64,000 nucleotides of DNA, taken from the NCBI GenBank assembly GCA_035712345.1, contig DASTAY010000057.1, positions 29,881 to 93,880 of the forward strand, in the 5' to 3' direction. This document shows positions 22,798-31,092 of the stretch, piece by piece. Each line of letters begins with the position of its first letter. Position 1 is the first letter of the stretch. This DNA comes from VRUE01 sp035712345 (GTDB lineage Bacteria; Actinomycetota; Thermoleophilia; Solirubrobacterales; 70-9). A program made the translations under genes and the position numbers. A model generated the notes under the pieces. The model had not been told where the DNA came from. It saw only the letters and a list, made by a program, of their open reading frames with translations, and did no database searches.

Positions 22798-25700
22798 CTA
22801 ACCACCCTTGACAAATTCGATGCCCATTGCAGATATAACCCCATCAGGATAGCTCTTTCCCTTGAATGGAAGCAACGGGGTAAACGTCATCCTTGGGCAC
22901 CACGTTGAATTACCGCTAATCGAGTGGCATGGCTTTCCCGGTGCAGGACTGTGGGCCGAAATCTGACCAACGGCCTTCTGCGTCGCCGGATCCCACACGG
23001 GACCCCCACTATCGCCGTTCGCCGCAGGGCCGTTGACATAGATCTCCGTAGTGAATCGTCCTTCTCGCTTATATCTCACGCGATGAATGGCCATGCCGCA
23101 GTTCGTGCCACCCCTCACACCCGACCAGCAGTAGTTACGGTGTAGCCGCACACGCTCCATGCCGAGCATCGGGAGCAGGCCTCGCGGGTCGCCGAAAAAG
23201 ACCCGGCTGGACACAAGCCCTGGATCGATCCTTATGGCCTCGCTATCGGTATGACTCTGGCCGTCCGCCGAACCCCATACGCGTCGGCGCACGGTCCCAA
23301 CCGTTGCGATCGGAGACGGTTCGCGCGAAGCCCGTCGGATAACTTCGGCCTCTTTCGGAAAACAGTGACCAGCGGTCAAGTTGAACCACGCATAGGTTGG
23401 GATACCTCCATGTTCCCCGACCTGTGCGCGTGCACTGAAGCTTGCCGTGCATTCCTCGGTATTCGTCTGGATTGAATCACCGCCGTCAACCGGACCGCTT
23501 ATGTGATAGCGACTGTATGCCGTGGGAGTGATTGGGAATTCGTCCGCCACCACGCTGATAGGCGCGTTAGCCCCAAATCGATTGGCCAACGCTTCCCGCA
23601 CTTCCCCAGGATTTGATGCCGTTACTTCGACTATGTCAGATTCCGCACTAACGCTCACGGTACTAGTCGCGTTGAACAACGATTCATCGCTCATAATCGC
23701 ACTGACCACTGATTCTTCAGTAGCTTCGAGGCTTCCAATCGCATTTTCTGGCGGGGTTGGGTATTCATAGACTTGAGCGGCACCGATCAGTCCGGCACCT
23801 TGCTTGAGTGCGGTGACTTGCGAGGCCTGGTTTTCCGTAAAGCCGACGTAGATCTTTCCGCCTTCGCGGTTATTGACGTACATCCCGCCGTAAGTGCTTA
23901 GCGCGTGTTCTTCGCCCCACTCAGGAATGACTTCCGATGCCTGATCTATATACCGTTCGCGGTATTCCATTTCCGCAACTTCGGGCGAGCGCATGGGTAC
24001 GCCCCACTTTTCGACCGCCAACACCGCAGCTGGTCTTTGCAATTCCCATTCGTAAAGCAGTTCCAAGATCAGCGCATTCATTTGCGATTCGGTGTAGCTG
24101 TGTTCGCGGTCTAGGCCGAATTCTTCGCGGAACTCCTTGATGCTGTCGAACGATGGCTTCTCCGGCGCTTCGGGATCGCTTGGCGGCTGCTGAGGGATCG
24201 TCACGAAGAAGCGTTCTGCCGTTGAGTGGCCGAGGAAGTCGGTGACGACCACGTCTAGGTTGAGCTGTCCGGCAGGATGTTCCGCGGCGTTGGTGATCCA
24301 TTCGAGGGTGACGTGTTCGCAGTTATGTTCCGGAGGTTCGGCGTTGTCTTCACAGGTCTTTTCAGCCACGACCGCATTGCCGTTCACAAGAATCTGGACC
24401 GAGGCGATCTCGTGGGGCGATGAGCCAGTCACGAACAGGGTGTGGTCTTTGTTTTCGATCGGCGCAGTGCTGTTTCGGTTTGCCCAGAGGCTGCCGCTGA
24501 TTGAGTCGATCGCGGGAGGGACTTCCGTATAGGACCACTTGAAGACCGAGCCATCTTCCCCAATGCTGTAGGTAACTTCGGGGTTGCCCCCACCCCATAC
24601 CCGCGTTTCGCGTGGTTCTGCGCCATACCAGAAGTGGGTCGTCTTTGGTGAGCCGCCCGCAGCGTTGACGGTGACTTCGGTGACCCTCGACGTGGAGTCG
24701 TAGACGATGGATGCCCAGGTGCCGTTGGGCAGTTCGATGTGGTTCAGTCGGCCGCTTGAGTCGTATCCGTACTTGGTTTCGCCTTCTGGATCTTGCTCGG
24801 TCATCAACTTTCCGGATTCGTAGCCATAGCTCGTCGTGCCGGCTGCTTCGCCGCTAGCGCTTGAGGCGAGGCCTTCCGTAAGGGTGAGGTCGAGCGAAGG
24901 GTTTTCGCCGCTCGCCGGTTCCGTCATCGCCATTTCGTTCAGTTCGCCACCGGAGCCGGAATAGCCGTAGGTAACCGAAGGGGCTGGGCTGTAGGGACTC
25001 GAGCCGCCGGCTTCTTCGCCGACCCGCCACTCCTGCACCCGGTTGTTGCCGGTGTCGGAGACCCACAGATGGCCCTGGGCGTCGGAGGTGATGCCCATCG
25101 GCCAGCCGAAGCTGAACTGGCCGGCGCCGGAGCCGGCGGTGCCGAACTGGCCGACGTATTCGCCGCTTTGCGTGAACTCTTGGACGCGCTCGTTGTTCTG
25201 ATCGCCTATCCAAACATCGCCCTTGGCGTCGACCTCGACCACATCGGGGCGCTTGAACTGGGCGTTGCCGGTGCCTTCTGCCCCGAACTGACGGATGAAC
25301 CCGCCGGATTCGGTGAAGACCTCGACTCGCTGATTGCCCCAGTCGGCGACCCAGACGCTGCCGTCGGGGGCGGTCGCGATGCCGGTCGGTTCGATCATCT
25401 GTCCTTCGGCGGAGCCGCGCGAGCTGACGACCTTGATGAATTCGCCCGCTTCGTTGAACTCCTGCAGGCGCCCGTGGTAGGTGTCGCCGACCCAGATGTT
25501 CCCCTGGGAGTCGATCGCCAGGCATTCGGGCCCGGAGAACTGACCGTTGCCGGTGCCTGAGGAACCAAAGGCTTTGAGGAATTCGCCAGAGGGGCTGAAC
25601 TCCTCAAGGCGGTTATTGGAGGCGTCGGTCACCCAGAGATTGCCGTTGGCTGCGATCGCCACGTCGGTGGGGCGCCCGAACTGGCCGTTGCCGGTGCCTG

Positions 25701-27093
25701 AAGAGCCGAAGGAGCTCAGGTATTCGCCCGCCGCGTTGAACTTCTCGACGCGATGGTTGTTCTCGTCGGCCACCCAGAGGTTGCCGCTGGTATCGACCGC
25801 GATGCCGGCGGGGTGGGCGAACTGGCCGCCCCCGGTGCCCGAGGAGCCAAAGGAAGAGAGGTAGGTGGGGTCGGCCGGCGGCGGAAGCGTTTCAGCTTCT
25901 GACTGGCTCGTGAACCGAGTTTCTTCTATCCGGCCATTTGCGTTGAAGACGGACGTTTCGTTCTTGATCTCACTGGAAACTTCATAGCCTCCGCTGGAGG
26001 TCTTGTCAATCGTCGCATGGAGCTTTGAGCTGAAGGTTTCCTGACTTTCGGACGTTGGAATGTTCACCGCGCTGGTGATTGCGCTGGTCTGCACCATCGT
26101 CGCCTTCTGCGGCGGCGATTCTCCTGCGTCAGGCTTCAGTTCTGGGGTCTGGGCAAGGCTCCAACCGTGCCCCCACTGACCGTCTTTTGCGCTCGGGAGC
26201 TGAGAGTTGTAGATTCGTTCGAGTTCGAGGCTGGCTCGCGAGGTCTGCACCTGGACATCGCGTTCGTGGTAGACCAGGTTCCCGTTCATCACGTTGACCG
26301 CGAGTTCGGGGCCATGTGATTCCCGTTCTTCGGAGTAGTCGTGCCCGTCGGGCAGCGGGAAGTGCTGGAGGACGTAATCTTCCTTCATCCCGGTCGCTGG
26401 GATGTATTCGAATTCGATTTTTCTTTCTGGCCTTACGACGTTTCCCGCTTGGTCTTCGGCGACGATCTTCAGCGTGTGCTTGCCTTCGCTCAGATCCGGC
26501 AGCTTCAGGCTGTAGTTCATCGTCATCGGGCAGCTGCCGGCGGGGCATGACTGGCTCTGGGTTGCCACCGGAGTATTCCCGTTGTCGAGGTAAAGCCTGA
26601 TTTCCTTGACGCCCGAACGTAGTTCGCTTTCGGTTCCGTCTTTGGCTTCTATTTTGAGCTTGTAGGTGGGAAGGCTAAGTTCGTCTTCTCCCAAGGTCTG
26701 GTTTTTTTCGGTCGCGCCGGTCTCTTCGGTGACGTTGGCGAGCTGGCCACTCAGGTTGATGGTCGGTGAGGTGCCGTCGACGAGCAGGGTGTAGCTGCGG
26801 GGGTTGTATCCCTTGCCGGTGGGATCGAAGCCTTGCACGCTGACCGGGACTTCTCCTTCAAACGGAAAGCCCCCGCTTTCGTAGGTGATCTGGCCGCTTC
26901 TCGTATTTGCGCACCGATTCCCATAGAGACCCGTGCATGAGGGTTGGTTCCAATGCCATTCTTTGCTGCCGGGGGAAATCATCCGCACGCTCTGCACGCC
27001 GAGGCCTTCATCGGATGCGGTGACGCTGATGGTGCGCTGGGTCGCATCTTTCCTAATCCAGCCACTCGGCATGCCGCTCACCGAGTTGATCAC
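22798..27093 (-). CDS. RHS/NHL-repeat surface protein with C-terminal trypsin-like protease (C-terminal part of a frameshifted gene)
   Basis: 1431 residues as read from the GTG at 27093; the frame stays open upstream to about 27637, where one frameshift separates it from its N-terminal part. Order: Ig-like segments (1-230), an RHS-associated DUF6531-type domain with GNLVYHERDVQVQ (about 265-300), six NHL repeats (about 410-695; each with a phrase like SGNLWVADENNHRVEKF), YD-type RHS repeats (YGYDSSGRLNHIELPNG, about 770-815), an Ig-like stretch, a helical region, a streptogrisin-like prodomain (about 1060-1190), and a chymotrypsin-fold protease with TAGHCF, HTDSEA and NGDSGGPVW supplying His-Asp-Ser. 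It is probably exported and may be a polymorphic toxin with a protease warhead. Codon use is less GC-rich than host genes. Confidence 0.8.
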   Translation of the reverse strand: MINSVSGMPSGWIRKDATQRTISVTASDEGLGVQSVRMISPGSKEWHWNQPSCTGLYGNRCANTRSGQITYESGGFPFEGEVPVSVQGFDPTGKGYNPRSYTLLVDGTSPTINLSGQLANVTEETGATEKNQTLGEDELSLPTYKLKIEAKDGTESELRSGVKEIRLYLDNGNTPVATQSQSCPAGSCPMTMNYSLKLPDLSEGKHTLKIVAEDQAGNVVRPERKIEFEYIPATGMKEDYVLQHFPLPDGHDYSEERESHGPELAVNVMNGNLVYHERDVQVQTSRASLELERIYNSQLPSAKDGQWGHGWSLAQTPELKPDAGESPPQKATMVQTSAITSAVNIPTSESQETFSSKLHATIDKTSSGGYEVSSEIKNETSVFNANGRIEETRFTSQSEAETLPPPADPTYLSSFGSSGTGGGQFAHPAGIAVDTSGNLWVADENNHRVEKFNAAGEYLSSFGSSGTGNGQFGRPTDVAIAANGNLWVTDASNNRLEEFSPSGEFLKAFGSSGTGNGQFSGPECLAIDSQGNIWVGDTYHGRLQEFNEAGEFIKVVSSRGSAEGQMIEPTGIATAPDGSVWVADWGNQRVEVFTESGGFIRQFGAEGTGNAQFKRPDVVEVDAKGDVWIGDQNNERVQEFTQSGEYVGQFGTAGSGAGQFSFGWPMGITSDAQGHLWVSDTGNNRVQEWRVGEEAGGSSPYSPAPSVTYGYSGSGGELNEMAMTEPASGENPSLDLTLTEGLASSASGEAAGTTSYGYESGKLMTEQDPEGETKYGYDSSGRLNHIELPNGTWASIVYDSTSRVTEVTVNAAGGSPKTTHFWYGAEPRETRVWGGGNPEVTYSIGEDGSVFKWSYTEVPPAIDSISGSLWANRNSTAPIENKDHTLFVTGSSPHEIASVQILVNGNAVVAEKTCEDNAEPPEHNCEHVTLEWITNAAEHPAGQLNLDVVVTDFLGHSTAERFFVTIPQQPPSDPEAPEKPSFDSIKEFREEFGLDREHSYTESQMNALILELLYEWELQRPAAVLAVEKWGVPMRSPEVAEMEYRERYIDQASEVIPEWGEEHALSTYGGMYVNNREGGKIYVGFTENQASQVTALKQGAGLIGAAQVYEYPTPPENAIGSLEATEESVVSAIMSDESLFNATSTVSVSAESDIVEVTASNPGEVREALANRFGANAPISVVADEFPITPTAYSRYHISGPVDGGDSIQTNTEECTASFSARAQVGEHGGIPTYAWFNLTAGHCFPKEAEVIRRASREPSPIATVGTVRRRVWGSADGQSHTDSEAIRIDPGLVSSRVFFGDPRGLLPMLGMERVRLHRNYCWSGVRGGTNCGMAIHRVRYKREGRFTTEIYVNGPAANGDSGGPVWDPATQKAVGQISAHSPAPGKPCHSISGNSTWCPRMTFTPLLPFKGKSYPDGVISAMGIEFVKGG

Positions 27094-27194
27094 CGGAGCA
27101 TCGGAGTCATCGAGCCAAACTCCTGCTCCTCCCGCGTATAGGATGCGTTGGCAGGAAATCCAGACGCCCGGCGGGCCGCTGCCCTCTCCGAGGA

Positions 27195-28625
27195 TCAGCG
27201 CCTGCCCGTAACCGTCGCCGGCGAGGTTGCCGTAGGTCTTGGCGTAGTCGATCCAGATCGGGCTCCAGGTTTCCGATCCGGGGTTCCACAGACCAGCGTA
27301 GTCGTGGGGTTGGTTGGAAAAACCGCAGCCGCCGTCGGCGCGGTTGAAGGGGATGAGCCAGATATGGGGGATGTAGACGTGTTCGTTGGCGGTGCTGTAG
27401 GACCACTGGCCGAACTGTTCGGGGCCGAAGTAGACCGGTTCGGCAATGGTGAGCAGGCCTGCGTGTGAGCCTTCCCAGCAGCAGATGTCGTGATGGAAGC
27501 CGGAGTTGTTGGAGGTCCACTGCCAGGCGCCGTTTGAGAGCGCGCCCCAGTTGTTGCCGCCGTACCAGTTCTGGCCCTGGTTGACCCAGTCCTCGACAAT
27601 CGGGTCCAGCAGGATCGGGTATGCGTAGTCGCCGCGCGGTGGGCGATGTGGACGACGAGGGAGTTGCCTTCGACTTCCGATCTGATGGGCACGTCGGTGC
27701 CTTGGGCGTCTTCGGCCGAAGGCTTCGGGATCAGCGTGAGCCTTTCGCCTTCGCGCAGCACTTCGGCGCCGCCGCGTCCGTCTGAGCGCAGTTCGGCGCC
27801 GTCGGGCACTTCGATCTGGAAGCGCAGGTCTTCGGGGCTGTCTTCGGAGCGCAGCAGGTCATATAGCTCGAGGCCAAAGCTGGTGGCCGAGGCGAGGAGG
27901 TCGGTGTCGGGCAGAGCCGAGGGGTAGAAGAGGTTCTTGTCGCCGTAGCGGCGCGCGGGGCTGGCGGCGGCTCCAGCTTGCGAGATACGGAAGCCTTCCT
28001 TGCCCACATCCATGCCCTGCTCGGCGGAGCCGGGCAGGCGGAGGTCGGTGACTGCGTTGGTGGTTTTGAACCCCCCGGTGCTCGCTTCGAGCGAGAGATC
28101 GACTTTTGCGAGCTTGCCTTCTTCGTCTTCGGCGCGCACCGGCACGGTGGTTTCCAGCAGGGAGCCTCCGCCTTCGTCTTCGACGACGGCGCCCGAGTGG
28201 CCCAGGGTCCGGACGAGCTTGGCGTCGCTGAGGAAGCGGCTGGGGTCGCTGTTCAGGGCTTCGAGCTGGCGCGAGAACGCGGTTCTCAGCAGTTCTTCTG
28301 ACTCCGACGGGGAGAAATCGGCGAAGCCGAGGCGAGATTCTTCGCGCTGCTTAACGGCTTCGGGAGTCTTGAGCCATTCTTCGCGTTCGCGTTCTTGGCG
28401 TTCGTATTCGCCTAGCGCCTTTGAGACTTCCTGGGCACCGGGGACCTGGGCGGCAGCGATTTCTTCTTCTTCGGGAGTAGGCGGCGTGAAGCCTGCAGGT
28501 TCTTCAGAGACCGCTGGCGCTGGTTCCGCGGCGAGCACCGGGGCAGCGGAGCAGACCACCAAGACCAAGCCGAAGACAACGATCCAGCGTGAGCGACCTG
28601 GGAGCGACCCCCTGCCCAACCCCAT
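27195..28625 (-). CDS. N-terminal part of the frameshifted RHS/NHL surface protein
   Basis: Begins at ATG 28625, 8 nt after a GGAGGGAGGG site. A signal peptide (SRWIVVFGLVLVVCSAAPVLA) is followed by an acidic helical region and a beta-rich domain (to about residue 330) ending VVHIAHRA. From there the frame encodes a Thr/Ser/Arg-rich tail that is not genuine protein: the other frame continues sensibly with DYAYPILLDPIVEDWVNQG, then WYGGNNWGALSNG and CCWEGSHAGLL, into the 22798-27093 frame. The break is near 27634-27640 in a CGCGCGG run, so a lost or gained base there split one gene of about 1,940 codons. It may be a true mutation or an assembly error in the GC repeat. Confidence 0.75.
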   Translation of the reverse strand: MGLGRGSLPGRSRWIVVFGLVLVVCSAAPVLAAEPAPAVSEEPAGFTPPTPEEEEIAAAQVPGAQEVSKALGEYERQEREREEWLKTPEAVKQREESRLGFADFSPSESEELLRTAFSRQLEALNSDPSRFLSDAKLVRTLGHSGAVVEDEGGGSLLETTVPVRAEDEEGKLAKVDLSLEASTGGFKTTNAVTDLRLPGSAEQGMDVGKEGFRISQAGAAASPARRYGDKNLFYPSALPDTDLLASATSFGLELYDLLRSEDSPEDLRFQIEVPDGAELRSDGRGGAEVLREGERLTLIPKPSAEDAQGTDVPIRSEVEGNSLVVHIAHRAATTHTRSCWTRLSRTGSTRARTGTAATTGARSQTAPGSGPPTTPASITTSAAGKAHTQACSPLPNRSTSAPNSSASGPTAPPTNTSTSPISGSSPSTAPTAAAVFPTNPTTTLVCGTPDRKPGARSGSTTPRPTATSPATVTGRR

Positions 28626-28979
28626 AGACGAAACCCTCCCTCCGAAGTGCATTGGGAACCGGCAGTTATTTATCACAGAACAAAGCTCGACTAGACCGAC
28701 GGACTACCTAATTCGAAGTAAGACGAAAGCGTTTCGTAGCGAGCGCCGCAAGGGACCGTGGCTGTTTCGCCCGCCCCCGGCGAGTCTTTAACGTAATCCC
28801 AGACCGCTGACCACCAAGCAAAACGCTCTCTATTGAGCCCATTGGGTCACGATCGGGTCACGAAGATCCGAGTCGGCCTCTTGGACTCTGACCGTGGTCG
28901 TCGCAGGGGGCCCAGAAGGCCGTCGATTTGCAGCGAACTTCCGATCTAGCTCCGACTGAAGCCGAGCAGGCTGCTCATA
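28626..28979. other. Right end of the island, non-coding attachment region
   Basis: No gene is seen. The region contains the RHS gene promoter area, two direct copies of GGGTCACGA (about 28844-28864) and a CGATTTGCAG (28924-28933) that differs by one base from the GATTTTCAG core. At the left end the same elements occur as GGGTCACG/CGTGACCC (about 9518-9544) and CGATTTGCAG (9444-9453). They are candidate integrase arm or accessory sites. Confidence 0.5.
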
Positions 28980-29019
28980 GATTTTCAGTCGTGTGCTCTA
29001 CCAACTGAGCTACCTCGCC
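28980..29019 (-). pseudogene. 5' half of interrupted tRNA-Phe(GAA)
   Basis: On the minus strand: acceptor GGCGAGG, TA, D arm GCTC-AGTTGGTA-GAGC, A, anticodon stem CACGA and loop CTGAAAATC, after which the sequence becomes island DNA. The 3' part that would pair with it is at 9374-9415 (TCGTG pairs with CACGA, CCTCGCC with GGCGAGG). Its promoter, if still active, would now transcribe into the island. Confidence 0.85.
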
Positions 29020-29081
29020 TGGGATTGCGCCGATCGGGCTGCGCTGCGGGAAGGCTGGCGAGCGGCGGCTGACGGGGCTGC

Positions 29082-30506
29082 TTGGATTGGCGGGTGGCCT
29101 GGGCCCGTGCAGGAATCGTGCTTGGCGTCGTGATCGTCGGGCTGGTGGCGCTCTCCGGCGGGCATGACGATGACCCGCGGACGCCGGCTGGGCAGCCGGG
29201 GTTGCCGGCGCCACTCTTCGGCATGGCCGTGATCGGCGATGGCGGGCGGACCGCGGCCGTCGATGCCTATGGCGACGTGGTCGACCTGCGCGCGCCAGGG
29301 CCGGTGGGTCAACCGCTCGTCGCGGTCTCCTCGAAGCGTCAGGCCGCGGGGACCGTGCCGGTGAGCTCGGCGATCGTCGCGCGCGCACGGCTCGCCGACG
29401 GGCGCACCCCACCCTTTTGGCGCGCAAACTCCGTGCGGCAACACTATGTGCCGGGGACCAACGTGCTGCGGACCGTCGCCTGGTTCGGCGACGAACGGAA
29501 AGTCGTCGTGCGACGGACCGGTGGCCCGGGCGAGGTCGGGGCCGATCGGCGCTGGCTTGGGCGGGCGCACCTCCTGAATGCCGCCGCGCCGCGCTGGGCG
29601 AAGGCGATGTACCGGCGCTCGCTGCTGGTCCTGCGGGCGCTGACCGACCGGCGCAGCGGGGCGGTGGCGGCGGGCGCTCGCGACGGCTGGGCCTATGTCT
29701 GGCCGCGGGACGCCGCAACCGTGGCGATGGCCTTCGCCTCAGCCGGCTACGGGGCCGAGGCCCGGCGAGTGGCGCGCTTCCTCACGGGCCTCGGCCTCGA
29801 TACAGCCGCGCGGTTCCGCGGAAGCGGCGCCCCGGTTTCGGGGCGCGCGGCGCAAGGCGATGCCGCCGGCTGGGTCGCGGCGGCGGTCGGGGCCACCGGA
29901 CTCGAGGCGCCACGCATCCCACCGCCCGGTGCTCCGAACATGCCCGGTGACCGGTGGCAGTGGGGCGACCGGGCCGACTATCAGGAGGGCGAGGCCGGCG
30001 ACTACCTCGGCAACGCGATCGCAGCCGGCGCGGATCTCGCCCCATTCGAGGCTGGGCCTCGGCTCGTGCGCATCGCAGGGGACGCCAGCTCAGGGCTCGA
30101 CTCGGCGGCCGCCTGGGCGGTGCGCCCCTTCCCGCAACCGGCCCTCTACCCGGCCGTGCGCCGAACCCTGCTACGTCTCGTGGCGGCACGCGGTTCCCGC
30201 TTCGGCATCGTGCCTTCGCAGAACTGGCGGGGCGGGAACGATCCGTGGACGGCGCCGACCGCATGGACGGCCTGGGCCTTGGCGACCCTCGCACGGCACG
30301 ACCGCGGACGACGAGCGCACCGCGATCGCCGAGCCGCACTCGGCCTGCTGGCGGACCTGCGCCGCGCGGCCACCCCGCTCGGCCTGCTGCCCGAGCGCGT
30401 CGACGCTGATACGGGCCTGCCGACCTCGACCACGCCGCTCGCCTGGTCGCACGCCTTCGCGATCCTCGCCCTGCGCACGCTGTGGCCGGGACGTGCCGGC
30501 GGTTAG
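29082..30506 (+). CDS. Glycoside hydrolase family 15-like protein (glucoamylase fold)
   Basis: 474 residues from a TTG start. An N-terminal membrane anchor or signal (ARAGIVLGVVIVGLVAL, about 8-24) is followed by an (alpha/alpha)6-type domain. GH15-like landmarks are the segment DGWAYVWPRDAATVAMAF at about 205, WQWGDRADYQEGEAG, and LPERVDADTGLP with TPLAWSHAFAILAL at the end. GH15 enzymes hydrolyse alpha-glucosides or trehalose; whether this protein keeps the two catalytic glutamates cannot be settled here, although E-rich motifs lie in expected places. It is the first host gene right of the island. Confidence 0.75.
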   Translation: MDWRVAWARAGIVLGVVIVGLVALSGGHDDDPRTPAGQPGLPAPLFGMAVIGDGGRTAAVDAYGDVVDLRAPGPVGQPLVAVSSKRQAAGTVPVSSAIVARARLADGRTPPFWRANSVRQHYVPGTNVLRTVAWFGDERKVVVRRTGGPGEVGADRRWLGRAHLLNAAAPRWAKAMYRRSLLVLRALTDRRSGAVAAGARDGWAYVWPRDAATVAMAFASAGYGAEARRVARFLTGLGLDTAARFRGSGAPVSGRAAQGDAAGWVAAAVGATGLEAPRIPPPGAPNMPGDRWQWGDRADYQEGEAGDYLGNAIAAGADLAPFEAGPRLVRIAGDASSGLDSAAAWAVRPFPQPALYPAVRRTLLRLVAARGSRFGIVPSQNWRGGNDPWTAPTAWTAWALATLARHDRGRRAHRDRRAALGLLADLRRAATPLGLLPERVDADTGLPTSTTPLAWSHAFAILALRTLWPGRAGG

Positions 30507-30527
30507 AGACCCAATGGACCTCTAACC
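30501..30527. terminator. Bidirectional hairpin between convergent genes
   Basis: Inverted repeat GGTTAGAG ... CTCTAACC (arms 30501-30508 and 30520-30527), overlapping the stop codon of the GH15-like gene and the end of the LOG gene. Position between convergent genes fits a shared terminator. Confidence 0.6.
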
Positions 30528-31046
30528 ACCGCCACGTCCAGTGCCGATCGCGTCGAGGGCGGAGGCGACGGCCTGCTCCGCGGTGTCGGCGGGGACGATG
30601 CCGGGACCGTCCTGCATCGCCTCACGACCGGAGACGCTCCAGCTGCGCAGCGCGATCACGCTGCGGCCGAGGTTGCGGGCGAGAGCGATCTCCGAGAGCG
30701 TGCCCCACTCGCCGCCGATCGCGATCGTCGCCGCGCCGGAGGCGACGACGGCGAGGTTGCGGGCCTGGCCGATGCCGGTGGCGACGACCTGGGTGCAATA
30801 GGGGTTCGCGTCCGCGATCGAGACCCAGGGCAGGACGCCGATCACGTTGCCGCCTGCACCCGCCGCGCCCCTGGCGGTCGCTTCCATCACGCCCCCTAGC
30901 CCGCCGCAAACGACGGTCACGCCCGCCTCCGCCAGCAACCGCCCAACCTCCTCGGCCAGCCCCCAAGCCTCGGAAGCTTCAGCACAGCGCCCGGAGCCGA
31001 TGACAGAGACCTGACGCGCGCTATGAGCGGAGGGGGTGGGGGTCAA
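30522..31046 (-). CDS. LOG-family/TIGR00725-like Rossmann protein
   Basis: 174 residues from a TTG at 31046. The start is chosen because GGGGAGG lies 5 nt upstream and because homologues begin right before the first strand (VSVIGSGRC). The Rossmann motifs VVCGGLGGVMEATARGA and AIGGEWGTLSEIALA correspond to the PGGxGT region of LOG-like proteins, which bind nucleotides or molybdenum-cofactor intermediates; the canonical LOG phosphoribohydrolase signature is only partly matched, so the TIGR00725 branch fits better. The ribosome site and TTG lie inside the loop and arm of a 20-bp perfect inverted repeat (31025-31092), so the start may be structurally masked. Confidence 0.8.
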   Translation of the reverse strand: MTPTPSAHSARQVSVIGSGRCAEASEAWGLAEEVGRLLAEAGVTVVCGGLGGVMEATARGAAGAGGNVIGVLPWVSIADANPYCTQVVATGIGQARNLAVVASGAATIAIGGEWGTLSEIALARNLGRSVIALRSWSVSGREAMQDGPGIVPADTAEQAVASALDAIGTGRGGG

Positions 31047-31092
31047 CCGAACCTCCCCGCTGTTGTGAGGGCGACCCCCACCCCCTCCGCTC
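31025..31092. repeat. Perfect 20-bp inverted repeat around the LOG gene start
   Basis: Arms GAGCGGAGGGGGTGGGGGTC (31025-31044) and complement (31073-31092), loop of 28 nt. It covers the stop codon of the upstream helicase gene and the TTG start and ribosome site of the LOG gene. Confidence 0.85.

Larger units (their letters stand above)
9407..28988. mobile_element. Genomic island integrated in the anticodon loop of tRNA-Phe
   Basis: The island lies between two direct copies of GATTTTCAG (9407-9415 and 28980-28988), the anticodon-loop region of tRNA-Phe(GAA). Flanking DNA contributes complementary tRNA halves, so excision would restore the gene. The island carries a full replacement tRNA-Phe, a decayed tyrosine recombinase, an SSB-like gene, HTH regulators, a possible defence operon and surface proteins. 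Repeats of GGGTCACG occur near both ends and may be integrase arm sites. Since the only visible recombinase is broken, the element is probably immobile now. GC content visibly falls in its right part. Confidence 0.8.

Noticed and set aside
25010..25870. CRISPR-like repeated units
   Set aside because: The periodic sequence is coding NHL repeats with variable unit sequence inside an open frame; there is no constant repeat-spacer pattern and no cas gene.
9374..29019. A genuine trans-spliced split tRNA
   Set aside because: Split tRNAs with trans-splicing are archaeal; here the break has direct GATTTTCAG repeats and island DNA between, and an intact tRNA-Phe is present, so insertion is the simpler reading.
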